From NCBI GenBank assembly GCA_009760885.1, contig CM019717.1, positions 53,026,530 to 53,090,529 of the forward strand: a stretch of 64,000 nt of DNA, in the 5' to 3' direction. Origin of the DNA: Achatina immaculata (Eukaryota > Mollusca > Gastropoda > Stylommatophora > Achatinidae). Under the pieces are notes generated by a model. That model saw only the letters and a list, made by a program, of their open reading frames with translations. It was not told the DNA's origin and did not search any database. Below are positions 53,400-64,000 of the stretch, piece after piece. The position numbers were made by a program, and so were the translations under genes. Every line of letters starts with the position of its first letter. The first letter of the stretch is position 1.

Positions 53400-53650
53400 C
53401 TTCTCCCCCCCCCCCCCCCCCTCTTAAGATACACCTCCATCTACGTTCATTATTACACTGTATAACAAGTTGTTCCCCCCCCCCCCCCGTCACATTTCTC
53501 TCAACAAGCCCCCTCCCCCCTTTCCCCCGTAGTCGTCATTTACTCTTATCTCGCACAGTTCAAAGGGCGAGAAAACAAAAGATGGGTTGAAAGCAGACAC
53601 GTTGCCAGAAAGAAAGTGGGGGGGGGGGGGAGGGACTAGAGATTATTTAT
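53400..53650. repeat. Poly-C and poly-G homopolymer cluster
   Basis: C runs at 53405-53422, 53476-53488 and nearby, and a G run at 53618-53630. Low complexity close to the candidate terminal exon; possible assembly-error-prone tract. Confidence 0.85.
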
Positions 53651-53791
53651 TTATTTTATAAACTTTTTGTCCTGGTTCAAATTCAATTGCTTTCTTTTGG
53701 TGAGCGTCTTCGGTGTAAGAAGGGCCAAACTTAAGACGAAAGACTCTTGTTGACGGGGCCTTTGTTACACATACGTTCCTTGCTGTTGCAG

Positions 53792-53886
53792 AGACCGATT
53801 ATGCAAATCCAGCATTGGTAGAATCAGCCATGAGAGCTATTCAGCAGGATGATACTTATGAAGCACATCTTCCTTATTCAAAATAA
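53792..53886 (+). CDS. Terminal exon of an unidentified gene (30 codons)
   Basis: After the acceptor TTCCTTGCTGTTGCAG a frame opens from 53794: TDYANPALVESAMRAIQQDD, then TYEAHLPYSK and TAA at 53884. It looks like real coding sequence (balanced composition, acidic/aromatic tail, strong polypyrimidine tract). No family recognised; it could be a cytoplasmic tail of a membrane protein (guess). Upstream exons of this gene were not found. The last 9 codons belong to the 192-bp unit that is duplicated downstream. The FADS-like ATG lies 710 bp after its stop. Confidence 0.5.
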
Positions 53887-54242
53887 CCTTCGGAGACAAG
53901 CTAACATTGATGTTGTTGGCATTTGGTTAAAGTCGTTTCCACTATTCTCGTTTATTTTTATGAAAACAATATTCTTTTAGCGGATTCTCTTCACTGTCTC
54001 CGATAGGCAGCATACATTAGTACTTTCTCTTTGTATACTCTTGTCCCTCGTGAAGCACATCTTCCTTATTCAAAATAACCTTCGGAGACAAGCTAACATT
54101 GATGTTGTTGGCATTTGGTTAAAGTCGTTTCCACTATTCTCGTTTATTTTTATGAAAACAATATTCTTTTAGCGGATTCTCTTCACTGTCTCCGATAGGC
54201 AGCATACATTAGTACTTTCTCTTTGTATACTCTTGTCCCTCC
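53859..54242 (+). repeat. Perfect 192-bp tandem duplication
   Basis: 53859-54050 and 54051-54242 are identical by reading: both start TGAAGCACATCTTCC, contain CTTCGGAGACAAGCTAACAT and AGCGGATTCTCTTCACTGTC, and end TACTCTTGTCCCTC. No differences were seen over 190 bases, so the duplication is recent or an assembly artefact. It covers the end of the candidate terminal exon and its 3'UTR. The second copy lacks a splice acceptor. Confidence 0.9.
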
Positions 54243-54524
54243 AAAAGTAACATTTCTATGTCGCGGTGTTATTTGTTTCTGTAAGTCTCTTTATCTGGTT
54301 GATCCAAAGCCGCTGTAGCACGTTTATTACACATGATACGGTTGCCTATTGTGCTTACATGAAAGCATACAAATTATAAGAAGAATGTGATTGGATGATG
54401 TTCATAAGGCGAGGGGTGAAGGTTAAAGTTGAAGGCCGACCGGTGTTCAATGTGTTGTTCCGTACAGAAATGAGAGGCGCCTGCGTCGTCCTTGATTTGT
54501 CCATGTTTGACAGCGTATCAGGAT

Positions 54525-54530
54525 TATAAA
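54525..54530 (+). promoter_or_regulatory. FADS2-like: TATA-like box upstream of desaturase start
   Basis: TATAAA, 71 bp before the ATG at 54596. A start site about 30 bp downstream would give a 5'UTR of about 40 bases. Inference from spacing only. Confidence 0.35.
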
Positions 54531-54595
54531 GTCAGCATACAGGTAGTCTAATTACCGACAGTGACTCTGTTGTCCGTTTTTTGAGCTCGTGCGGG

Positions 54596-54790
54596 ATGTG
54601 TAAAACTGAGGCTCAGGTGAACGGCGATGACTCTCTCCCGCTGTACTCCTGGGATGAGATTCGGAAGCACGTTACAAAGACCGACCGGTGGATCGTCATC
54701 GAAGGATATGTATACGATGTCAGCACATGGGCCAAGAGACACCCAGGAGGGGAACGCGTGCTGGTCAATCAGGCTGGGCAGGATTCTACG
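54596..54790 (+). CDS. FADS2-like: Desaturase exon 1: start and cytochrome b5 heme region
   Basis: [20 protein letters not shown] starts at the ATG with GCGGG before it (G at -3). An upstream in-frame TTG at 54581 is less likely as a start. Then [17 protein letters not shown] and [18 protein letters not shown]; the His of HPGG is the first heme ligand. Donor ACG-GTTTGT. Confidence 0.93.
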
Positions 54791-57700
54791 GTTTGTTTTG
54801 GCATCTTATAAATCTGTGATTTTGCTATATTTCTGTGTTTTGTCGTAGTCCCTTATAAATCCATCGCTTGCTAGTCCGCTGTTGAGTATATTGTTTGCTA
54901 TAAGGGTAAAGGGTTACTATTATGCCCTGAAGACACCTATGGGATATGCTGTTAGTGCCCGTGTTTTTTATAATTTTTATGACAAAATCGCACATTAGAG
55001 GGTGATGTGGTCAGCATCACACATGGCCGCCTTTCCTTCTCTATGTTCAGAAGAAACCAGCTACCCGGATTGAAACCCCCAACTTTTCTCAGCATTAACC
55101 ACTCCGCCAATCAGACCACCTATGGATTGCTGTGACACCATATAATTTTGTAGTTTATTGTAGTCCCTTGTATGTGTGTTTGTTCAGCAGTCAGTTTGTT
55201 GTATCCCTGTTGTAAATTTAGTCAGAATTTGGCAGTATCTCTTAGATATGATGAGGATTCTATGATTTATTGTAGTCCAATGCAAATGTGGTCAGTGTTC
55301 TAGTGTGTTTCTAGTTTCGTACAAATAAGGTCAAGATTCTATGGTTTATTTGTTGTCTTGTATAAATATGGTCAAGATTCTATGGTTTATTTGTTGTCTT
55401 GTATAAATATGGTCAGGATTCTATGGTTTACTTGTTATCTTGTATAAATATGGTCAGGATTCTATGGTTTACTTGTTATCTTGTATAAATATGGTCAGGA
55501 TTCTATGGTTTACTTGTTATCTTGTATAAATATGGTCAGGATTCTATGGTTTATTTGTTGTCTTGTATAAATATGGTCAGGATTCTATGGTTTATTTGTT
55601 GTCTTGTATAAATATGGTCAGGATTCTATGGTTTATTTGTTGTCTTTTATAAATATGGTTTATTTGTGGCCTTTTATAAATATGGTGAGGATTTTATGGG
55701 TTTATTTGCAGTCTTGTATAAATATGGTCAGTATTCTATGATTTATTTGTGGTCTTCTGTAAATAGAGTCAGGATTCTATGGTTTATTTGTGGTCTTCTG
55801 TAAATATAGTGAGGATTCTATGGTTTATTCATGTTCTTTTGTGAATACAGTCAGAATTCTATGGTTTATTTGCAGTAATAATCAGGATTCTGTGGTTTAA
55901 TTGTGGTCTTTTATAAATATATTCAGAATTCTGTGATCTGTAGTCCATTATTAGTATGGTGAAGGTTCTGTAGTTTGTAGTTGGTAATGAATATGATTAG
56001 GGTTGTGTTTTGTCATAGTCCATTATATGATTCTATGCTTTGTTATTGCCCCTTATAAATATGGATTCTATGGTTTGTAGTCCCTTGTACCTGAAATGAG
56101 GTTTATATGGTTTGTTTGTAATCCATTATACATGTGGTCATTATCCCATGGTTTGTTGTAGAGTATAGAAAATGGGGAAGGACTGGACTAATAGAGAAGT
56201 GTTTTTGAAGGGGAGCATTACACCATAAGTTTTAGTCTTGTAATATAGATCTGAAGTACATTACTGGCTGTGAAAATTACAGTCTGTATGAGAAGATTTT
56301 TCAAAGCCAAAACATTTATGTGGAGGAGAATAAGCTAGTTTTTAAACTTTGGTTCAGTATGTGAGCATTTGGCAAAGATTACATCTCATTGCGAAGAAGG
56401 TATGGAAAAAAAACCTCACACAAACATTTAATTCCCAATATATATAAAGTACTGAATGTTGTACTAGTATTAAGAAAACTGACCTTTCAGAAGTATGTCA
56501 TGCAAGGTGAAAGACAGTTACAGTTGTACACATTTTTCAAAAATCCTACTTCTGTTTGCTGCATGTTACATGAATATATGTACTGCATTAACACATAAAA
56601 ACACTGCATAAAGGCACTTTCTCAATGCTGAATGCCCAAGAAGAATATGTCATATGTGCTCGCCTAAAAGCTGTCATTTAAGATGAAAAGTGCCATTATG
56701 TGGTATATTCCAAAGTTTAGTTTTCTTCATTTGTTACAGTAATTAAAATGCTGGCTGTACTTCCCCCGTTTTGTATGGTATCTCTAATAATCATATCTCT
56801 TCTTTTGCTGTCCTTCATGGCCATTCTTTTTTTTTTTTTTTTTACATATTTTGCCCATGGTCTCCTTTCTTGTTTTTTCTTCCACAGGAGTTATTGTCAG
56901 GTTTTACTGCAGAAACATAATTTGCCTCTTTACTACTTGAGTGTAATGTGATGGTGATAAGTCATGCTTACAAAAGTAATAATATGTTCTGTGTATGATA
57001 CTCTGTGTCCTTGTTATGAGGAGCTTCTTTTAACATTACTAGTCACAGTAGCAGCAAAAATTTCTAATATGTTTCATCAGTAAGAAGATGCTTTCTGATC
57101 TCTGCCTTATCATTTTTGAGTACTGTTGTATTTATATAAACACTTAAAGTATAGTAAATTTTGTATAAGTGTATAAATATACATGAGGTCACAGCATTTA
57201 AGCTGTGATAACTGGCTACTGATCTGGGTAAGTGGCCATTCAACATTCAGGCTCAGAATACTCCTAGTGAACCAGTGTGTATGCTGCAGGTGACAGCTGG
57301 TTTTTAAAATGTTTACACTTTTATGACATAAAGAAAATCTCATTTCAAATGGAGATTTTTGAATTTCAAAATTAGGAATTTTTTTCCCCTCAGATATGTC
57401 TGTCTGCCTGCCTGCCTGCCTGTCTGTCTGCCTGCCTGTCTGTCTGTCTGCCAGCCTGCCTGTATGTTGCCCTGCCGTCTGGCGTTGGCTATCATGCTTT
57501 CCCACAATTCCTTGCCCCAAGTGCTGATTATAAGATGTGGTGGCATTCACTGTCCATGACATCTTGTTAGTCCATCCAGCATTTTCTCTCGCTGTCTACC
57601 TCAGTCTCTTTTGCCTTCTGTCTTTCCAGTTGTCACAATGTATTCTAACTTGCCTTGCCATATAATGTGTCATATGAATTTGGATTGTCTTTTTCTGACT

Positions 57701-60700
57701 TTTGTTATTGTTTGCCCTCTCCAGCCTCTCTCAGAACCTCCTCATTTGATTCCTTTGCTGTCCATGGTGTTCTTAGCACTCTTTTAAGGAACCACATTTC
57801 AGTGACTTGCAGATGGTCTTGTACTTCATTAGTGACTGACCAAGCCTCACTTCCATAAAATAAAACTGGCACGATGTAGCACTGGAGTACTCTTTTCCTC
57901 ACTCCCAATGACAGTGATTTATTGCACAGAATGTTTTTTATTTTCTGAAACATTATTTTGGCTTGTGTTATTCTGCTCTCTATCTCAGTTAGGGCATCTT
58001 CCATCTGAGGTCAGTAGTGTCCCCAAGTATCTAAACCTCAGATATATACAGTGTCACAGATCATCATCTTTGAAATGTGTACAGTCATACATGTTTCAGA
58101 TATGTCCTGCTAGTTATGTAGCAGTTTTACAAAGCGGCAGTAAAATGAGAAAAAAAAAACAAATAGAAAGTATGAGAGTAAGATTACTCATACTTTCTAT
58201 TCGTTGTTTGTTTTTTATTTTTCTTTCTCTCATTTTACTAACTCCCTCTACTGCTTTGTAAAACTGCACCATACACCTCTATTCACATTTGTTATGTAGT
58301 AGATTCTCATCCAGAATATGTTATTCTGAGTCTGTTAATGTTAGCAGCAGAAGCTAGAATTTCTTCTTATGTTGTAGAATTACAGTAGTCAAGATTCACA
58401 TTCTTTTTCTGTGTTTGATCTGAAAATGAAGGTCGTTGCATTGTGTCAGTTCACAGGAAGGCAGCTATATGTACAGCTTTTGACCTAACATAGCCTTCTT
58501 TGCCAAGGCTTATTTTTAGGACTGGGTTTGTCTTCCCGTTCAGTCCCTTTCCATTTGGCCAGAAGGGTGTGTCAACAAGGGGGCACAGTTGGGAGGTAGA
58601 ATAGGGTCTTGATCAGCTGTGGTTCACCACTTCTGATGCAAGCGGTCAACTATAGGGTGGTGACCACTGCCACTTTCAGCCCGAGTCCTGTTCTCTTTCT
58701 ACCTCCACCAAGGTCACAGTGAATTCTTAAATACATGTTTTTTTTTTTATTTTGCAAACCATGTTAGGATGCTTGGATAGCATTCCATAATGACAAGAAG
58801 GCAGTGAGCAAATATCTAGGAGCTCTGCGTGTAGGAAAACTCAGACAAGATGATGACAAAGAGGTACGTTTGGATGTCCTCAGTTACTTTTTAGTTTAGC
58901 CAGAGAATACATTCCCCCTTCCCCCCCCCCAACCACCACCACACACAGTTTTGCTCTGATGTTTCAGTTGTATCTGTATGTAGACTTTAAAATCTTTATA
59001 TATCATCAGCCATCACCATTTTTTTGATGAATGTGAGCAGATACAAAAAAATAAAACAGTTGTTTGATCTAAGTCCCAAACTTACTTAACTGCGAATTAA
59101 AACTGTTTTTGGGATCTCCTGCTTTTATTCTAACAAAAGAATGTCAAGTTCTTCACCAAGTCATCAGTTGTCAAGAGGCTCTTGCTTGTAAGCTACAGGG
59201 AGATTTACTGCTAGGTCTAAATATTGGACTCAAATATACATTCACAACGGAGGATTAATAAAAGTAAAAAACAACCTTGTTTGGGAGGTGTGATGACAGT
59301 GTTCTGACATTTGTACTGTTCCTGTGCCATCATTCCTGACAGAAACAAATTTGTATGAGATTGTAACATCTGCAGTCATGAATGTTTAAAATGAAGTTAA
59401 GATTATATTTTTGTGGTATCTTAAAAATGTTCCACAGCTTATGAACATAATGTAATCTTTTTTGTTGATTTTGTCTTAACAGAGTGATCTTATCAGAGAC
59501 TTCAGAGAACTCCGACGGACAGTGGAAGACATGGGCTTGTTCAAAGCTAGTGTACCGTTCTTTCTATTTATTATGCTTCACATACTCCTGCTGGAGTTTA
59601 TGGGATGGTTTATTGTCTATTACTTTGGTACATCTTGGCTGACGCTGTTCGTGGCATCATTGCTTTTGGTATCAGCACAGGTAGGACTCAACCTTTAACT
59701 AAGGGACCGAAGTTAAGGTTGTGTTTTATTTGTTTTTGTTTTGTTTTTGGCATTCAGTTTCAGCTTGGCCCACATGCATGGAGCAGTTATCATGTGACCA
59801 TTAATTTAAAACCTTCAAGCATTGACAGTTGTGTGTATAATGTCTCTTGGTGCACCTAGCCTTGCAGGCAGACATTCTTTTATTTCAGATGCAATTTCCC
59901 ATAGCGCAGTTACATTGGGCACATATTTCTTACAGCTGCATTGACTGGAGCGTGACAGCAGTGTGGGTATTGATCCACCACTAGTGAGACTTTTAGTACT
60001 GTTCAGTTCTCATTCCTTATTAATGTATGCATAAAATTCAGTATGTTTTTCTCTTGTTTTATTGGTGTGCCATGCCTGTATGTGTGTACAGTATTTCAGT
60101 GTGACAGGTATAGATCACAAATAATGACTGGGAAGTCTCATTAATAAGATAGCTCGAGTCATGGCACCAAACTTTCCATTCCAGATACTCTTATTTTTCT
60201 TCCATCATGCTCCAACTCTGATTGGTAGAGTTATACAGAGTTAGTTGGACATACTGCACACTTCTGTCTGTCTCTACTCTGCTGGTACCAGTTTTACCAC
60301 AGTTTCCAATCACAGATATCCTGCAACTATGGCCAGAATTGCTCTAGGTGTAACTCTTCTTAATTTTCTACTGTCAGACTCTCCATCATAAACAGTATCT
60401 TTCTGTTGACTGCAACTCCACACATAACTACTTCAGACTCTTGATTCTACCACACAGCTCTCAGCATGGGTCTTTGTGGGGTCAGAGAGTGCGCAGTAAT
60501 CCTTCTCCCATAAAAATTGAACTAGAGTATAGACTGAGAGGGAAAAAAAAGGAAGGAAAAGTGTGAGATGAATTGTCCTATAAGTTCTCAGAGGAATAAA
60601 CTTGGTGCTTTATACTTCATGAGGGGCTGATGTGAATGGGAGAAGAATGCAGTACAGCCTGTTTCATGTTTTGGTTTTCTCTTTGCTGCACATTAGATTA

Positions 60701-62446
60701 GGGTCAAGAAGTGTCCGATATTTGTTTTTTTTTCCTTTTTGTTGAAAAACTCCTCCACTGGATTTGATAGCTTATGTTACCATTAAGTTGTATAGCCTGT
60801 ATCACTTCCCATTAGAGTTCAACAGCTTGTGTTAATGTCTGCTTAAACTTTTAAATCTTGCTTCACTTAGCATTAAGTTTAATATCTCACATTATCATCT
60901 TTTTCAAGTGTTTTTTTTTTTTTGTTTGTTTATGGTTAGTGTTGCTGCATTTATTGATATAAGTATGAGGGTCAGAGGTTCAAGATTGTGATGGCTAGAG
61001 GTTCAGGATTGTGATGGTTAGAGGTTCAAAATTGTGATGGTTAGAGGTTCAAGATTATGATGGTTAGAGGTTCAAGATTGTGATGGTTAGAGGTTCAAGA
61101 CTGTGATGGTTAGAGGTTCAAGATTGTGATGGTTAGAGGTTCAAGATTTTCTGTCATGGGTTCTTTTATTTTTCTTTCAGGCCCAGGCTGGTTGGGCGCA
61201 GCATGACTATGGACATCTGTCAGTGTTTAAATCATCCAAAATCAATCACTGGATTCATATATTTATACTGAACTTCTTCAAGGTTTGTACTCTGGCTGAG
61301 AATTTGTGTTTGTATGTGAGTGCATAAAAATATCACTTTTGTATGTTCACATAGATAGTGCTTGGAGTCAGTTTTATAATGCATGTAAAGAGTGCTTGGA
61401 GTCAGTTTTATAATGCATGTAAAGAGTGCTTGGAGTCAATTTTATAATGCATGTAAAGGGTGCTTGGAGTCAATTTTATAATGCATGTAAAGAGTGCTTG
61501 GAGTCAATTTTATAATGCATGTAAAGAGTGCTTGAGTCAGTTTTTTTAAGTTCAGATAAAGAGAGCTTGAGGTCAGTTTTATAATGCGTGTAAAGAGTGA
61601 TAGAATCTTATAAGTGCAAATGAAGAGTCAGTTGTATAAGTACAAATACAAAGTTATTGTATATTCATATAAAGAATGCTAGTCTGTTTTGTACATGAGT
61701 ATGAAACATGCTTGTCAGTTTTATACTTGGAAATAAAAAACGCTAGTTTGGTTCCAGTTACTTGTTACTTATTTTTTTTTTTTTTTGGTTTTTCATTTAC
61801 AAGAAAACAAAACCATTGAAACTAATGCTGAGAATAGAAACATTATAATTATACAAACACTGCAAATGCAAGGAACCAATTTCTAGAAATAAGACTTTAG
61901 CAGTTGTGAAATAGATAAAGTATGAAGTATTGTGTAGCCTATTTCTGTTTGTGTATGTGTGTGTGTTTTTTTTGTACCTGTAAGTTGTGTCCAGATTTAC
62001 AGTCCCATCTCTCCTTTCATCCCTTTCAGTAAAAACTCTTCAGTTTCATATCTCTATTTCTTATGAAGTTCCTCATCTCTACTTCTTATCAAATTTTTCA
62101 CCCCTGTTTTTGTTGGATTTTCTGTGTTACACACAATGTTTATTTTAATATAATGTTCTTCCTTCATTTGTTGCTCTACTTGCTTTCAACATGTATTCAG
62201 ACCAGGTAATCCTAGGTTACTTTTGAATCAGCAGAGGCTAGATAGTACAGTCTACAACTTTAGAAAAGTGTGCTTTATATGCTGTGAAATTCATTTCTTG
62301 CATTTTGCCGTCACCATCAGGGTGTGTCATCCTCTTGGTGGAATTATCGTCATTACCTGCATCATGCCAAGCCAAACATGCTTCGGAAAGATCCAGACAT
62401 ACGACTGGAAATGTTCTTTCTCCTGGGGAATGTACTACCCACTGAG
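54596..62446 (+). CDS. FADS2-like: Front-end fatty acyl desaturase (cytochrome b5-fused), N-terminal part
   Basis: Front-end desaturases introduce a double bond between an existing one and the carboxyl end of fatty acyl chains; they sit in the ER membrane and take electrons from a fused cytochrome b5 domain. Joined exons: 54596-54790, 58768-58863, 59483-59680, 61181-61282, 62321-62446 (717 nt, 239 codons, all introns phase 0). Residues 1-97: cytochrome b5 with HPGG and a second heme His in FHND. Then a TM segment about 115-142, a second about 145-163, box 1 HDYGH, and box 2 RHYLHH. Usual length is about 440 residues; box 3 (QxxHH) and the rest lie beyond 64000. Delta-5, -6 or -8 specificity cannot be told from this part. 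Confidence 0.93.
54985..55125 (-). mobile_element. SINE family A copy, partial
   Basis: On + : CACATTAGAGGGTGATGTGG, TCAGCATCACACATGGCCGC, CTTTCCTTCTCTATGTTCAG, then TTGAAACCCCCAACTTTTC and ATTAACCACTCCGCCAATCA, the complement of the SINE from body to tRNA-like head. Confidence 0.7.
55310..55960 (+). repeat. About 41-bp minisatellite, about 15 copies
   Basis: The unit contains GTCTTGTATAAATATGGTCA and GGATTCTATGGTTTATTTGT. The central units are nearly identical; both edges are diverged with a gradient, consistent with growth from the middle. Confidence 0.92.
57395..57465 (+). repeat. (CTGC/CTGT)n low-complexity tract
   Basis: Alternating TGCC and TGTC tetranucleotides. Confidence 0.9.
57590..58010 (-). 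mobile_element. LINE fragment, RT C-terminal domain
   Basis: The minus strand reads [40 protein letters not shown] and [20 protein letters not shown], then VLREAG. Related to 19740-20335. It lacks the catalytic RT core. Confidence 0.8.
58121..58267. repeat. 147-bp nested inverted repeat (hairpin)
   Basis: Three stem blocks nest: GCAGTTTTACAAAGC (58121-58135) with its complement at 58252-58267; GTAAAATGAG (58140-58149) with 58229-58239; AATAGAAAGTATGAG (58162-58176) with 58187-58201. The outer arm on the right flank carries the GTAAAACTGCACCATACACC phrase shared with repeat F. Confidence 0.85.
58500..58700 (+). repeat. Dispersed repeat B-like fragment
   Basis: GGGTCTTGATCAGCTGTGGT, preceded by a GGGAGGTAGAA phrase, resembles the 3' part of repeat B (GGTCTTGGTCAGCTATGGTT). 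The rest is diverged. Confidence 0.45.
58768..58863 (+). CDS. FADS2-like: Desaturase exon 2: end of cytochrome b5 domain
   Basis: Acceptor TTTTGCAAACCATGTTAG, donor [26 protein letters not shown] and [11 protein letters not shown]. His in FHND is the second heme ligand (FHPD in vertebrates). Confidence 0.93.
59483..59680 (+). CDS. FADS2-like: Desaturase exon 3: linker and first membrane segments
   Basis: Acceptor GATTTTGTCTTAACAG, donor [26 protein letters not shown] is the conserved linker; then [19 protein letters not shown] forms TM1 and [16 protein letters not shown] starts TM2. Confidence 0.93.
59681..61180 (+). other. FADS2-like: Desaturase intron 3
   Basis: Nothing recognised in 59681-60960; a 23-bp array fills the end (60970-61147), 33 bp before the acceptor. 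Confidence 0.75.
60970..61147 (+). repeat. 23-bp minisatellite, about 8 copies
   Basis: The unit is GAGGTTCAAGATTGTGATGG plus TTA. Lies between the likely branch region and the upstream intron of exon 4. Confidence 0.92.
61181..61282 (+). CDS. FADS2-like: Desaturase exon 4: histidine box 1
   Basis: Acceptor TTTTTCTTTCAG, donor [26 protein letters not shown] carries HDYGH (box 1, HDxGH), which binds the diiron centre. Then [12 protein letters not shown]. Confidence 0.95.
61353..61610 (+). repeat. 34-bp minisatellite, about 7 copies
   Basis: The unit is AGTGCTTGGAGTCAGTTTTA plus TAATGCATGTAAAG. The last two units are diverged. Confidence 0.9.
62321..62446 (+). CDS. FADS2-like: Desaturase exon 5: histidine box 2
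   Basis: Acceptor TTGCCGTCACCATCAG, donor [26 protein letters not shown] carries HxxHH (box 2), the second diiron-binding cluster; [20 protein letters not shown] follows. Next exon not found in the window. Confidence 0.94.
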
Positions 62447-62454
62447 GTGAGTGA

Positions 62455-63045
62455 GTGACTGTTGGTGTAGTGTGTGGGATATGGGTACGTGAATTGTATG
62501 TTGGTGGGATGTGGTTGGAGAGGGGTGAGTGAACTGTGTGTCAGTAACATGTGGTGGGATATGAGTAAGAGAATTGTTTGTTGGTGAAATGTGGGATAGA
62601 AATGTCTGTTGGTGAAATGTGGTATATGAGTAAGAGAAGTGTTGGTGAAATGTGGGATAGAAATGTCTGTTGGTGAAATGTGGTATATGAGTAAGAGAAA
62701 TATTTGTTGGTGAAATGTGGGATATGAGTAAGAGAAATATTTGTTGGTGAAATGTGGTATATGAGTAAGAGAAGTGTTGGTGAAATGTGGGATAGAAATA
62801 GTTGTTGGTGAAATGTGGTATATGAGTAAGAGAAATGTTTGCTGGTGAAATGTGGGATATGAGTAAGAGAAATGTTTGTTGGTGAAATGTGGTATATGAG
62901 TAAGAGAAATGTTTGTTGGTGAAATGTGGTATATGAGTAAGAGAAATGTTTGCTGATGAAATGTGGGATATGAGTAAGAGAAATGTTTGCTGATGAAATG
63001 TGGGATATGAGAAAGGGAAATGATTGTTGGTGAAATGTTTGACAA
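62455..63045 (+). repeat. About 36-bp minisatellite, about 16 copies
   Basis: The unit contains TTGGTGAAATGTGGGATATG and AGTAAGAGAAATGTTTG, with shorter units that lack the AGTAAGA part. It begins within about 10 bp of the exon 5 donor. Minus-strand HIPHFTNKHFSY-type frames are artefacts. Confidence 0.93.
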
Positions 63046-63400
63046 TTATTTTCTTGCATCATTTTTTTTTCTTTTCAGATAAGTTATATGGATATGGGGG
63101 GGGGGGTGTGTATGTGAATGTGACAGTTGCTTAGTTCAGATTTATAAAAATAAAATGTTTCCAAGACAGAGAGAAGGGATGACTACTTGAGTAGGGCAGA
63201 TCTTTGAAGTGTGTCACGTAGGTGATGTACAGTTAATCTTATTGTACTCATTATCTTTCTGGATAAGATATCAAAACTTCTTCTGTCCATCTCTTGATGT
63301 TTATTCACTCATGTGTATCATTGTCTTCCTCTTGCTCTTTTTTCCACCAGCTTTTTCCTTCGTTAAGGTTTTCAGTTTGTTATTAAGTCTTGTGGGAACC
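63046..63400. other. Intron, nothing recognised
   Basis: AT-rich with a G run at 63099-63107. No exon resembling the next conserved desaturase block (KYLPYNHQH-like) was found. Confidence 0.6.
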
Positions 63401-63570
63401 TGAGTGGTTCTGATCTAGCTGGAGGCAGCCCAGTCATTCATCTGTGGAAATGGCTAAGTGACTTGTTCTGAGGCTGGGGAGGGAAAGGCGGCCAGGCGAG
63501 ATGCTGACCGTATCACTTCTAGTGTGCTGACAGGTCAAGGAAAATGTGGGCACTAACACTAACCCTAGAT
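63401..63570 (+). mobile_element. SINE family A copy
   Basis: Contains AACCTGAGTGGTTCTGATCT and GGGGAGGGAAAGGCGGCCAG, then GATGCTGACCGTATCACTTC and AGTGTGCTGACAGGTCAAGG. It shows the single, unexpanded CTGACC...CTAGTGTGCTGA segment, the parent of the 24-bp array at 4590. Confidence 0.75.
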
Positions 63571-64000
63571 CCCTGAATGACATAACAGGGTTACTTATTA
63601 AGTCTTGTAAAGGGGCAGAAGTACATTGTCTAGTCTTCCCTCCCCTTGCTGGTCTTCATTCTTTTGTACATCCAAATTTCAAGTGACCTATGGGGTTTTT
63701 TTTTGGTTTTATTATCCATATTTCCTGTATTGTGAAGTACACATAACTAAACTGAACTGCATGTGTATGTTAATAACCTTGTCTTCATTTGAAATGTCAG
63801 CTGTACAAGTGTTTCTCACATGGTATTAGCATAACACGGTGGCCTCATTACCTCTGAACTTAGGTCATATGTCTGTCTGTGATAGCACTGATATTACATT
63901 TTTATCTTGCTTTGGTTAAAATGAGAACTGATAAGGTGATACTGATAGTAAAGTATGTGTGCCCTTCTGAGGATTCTGAAGATTATCATTCACTGTTTAA
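63571..64000. other. Intron, nothing recognised
   Basis: AT-rich to the window end. No exon of the desaturase C-terminal half (box 3) seen. Confidence 0.5.

Larger units (their letters stand above)
54791..58767 (+). other. FADS2-like: Desaturase intron 1 (3977 bp)
   Basis: Phase 0. Holds a SINE piece, the 41-bp array, a LINE fragment and the hairpin. Between 56000 and 57390 no repeat family or exon was recognised apart from AT-rich DNA. Confidence 0.85.

Noticed and set aside
62362..63062. 227- and 173-codon minus-strand open frames
   Set aside because: Overlap a minisatellite in a desaturase intron and run antisense to a conserved exon.

Overview
This window is nuclear DNA from an invertebrate animal, most likely a lophotrochozoan such as a mollusc; that placement is inference from gene types and repeat content. 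The DNA is AT-rich, with GT-AG introns, many minisatellites, (GATA)n/(TATC)n microsatellites and decayed non-LTR retrotransposons, mariner, piggyBac-like and pogo/Tigger-like elements. Only about 3% is recognisable coding exon. No operons, CRISPR arrays or bacterial features were seen.

Two multi-exon genes, both on the + strand and both cut by the window edges, carry the conserved content. (1) The 3' part of a CBL-type E3 ubiquitin ligase: ten exons from 5794 to 23095 cover the end of the SH2-like part of the TKB domain, the linker with its two tyrosines, the RING finger, a proline-rich region with YxxP motifs, and a C-terminal UBA domain. The frame stays open across all nine internal introns, and a long 3'UTR probably runs to about 26.9 kb. 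(2) The 5' part of a front-end (cytochrome b5-fused) fatty acid desaturase: five exons from 54596 to 62446 cover the cytochrome b5 domain (HPGG), two membrane segments and histidine boxes 1 and 2. The third histidine box must lie beyond 64000. A third, unidentified gene is suggested by one well-formed terminal exon (30 codons, 53792-53886). The end of that exon lies inside a perfect 192-bp tandem duplication.

Layout: 1-5793 is an upstream CBL intron holding RTE-like LINE pieces and a SINE whose internal 24-bp segment has expanded into an array of about 43 copies. 5794-23095 is the CBL 3' half, with introns holding a dead mariner, LINE fragments, two piggyBac-like elements, a pogo/Tigger-like MITE and several minisatellites. 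23096-26890 is the probable 3'UTR, interrupted by a GC-richer complex repeat. 26890-53790 is a gene-poor spacer of LINEs, SINEs and tandem arrays, including a 1.3-kb array of 38-bp units. 53792-54242 is the orphan terminal exon and its duplication. 54525-64000 is the promoter and 5' half of the desaturase gene, with arrays in its introns.

The two genes have unrelated roles (receptor tyrosine kinase ubiquitination and polyunsaturated fatty acid synthesis); nothing in the sequence links them beyond adjacency. No clearly novel biological system was found. The most interesting signals are structural: a minisatellite born inside a SINE, a LINE insertion with a twin-priming 5' inversion, a LINE inserted within a short tandem repeat, a retroposon that shares its 3' end with a CR1-like LINE, and a nested hairpin.
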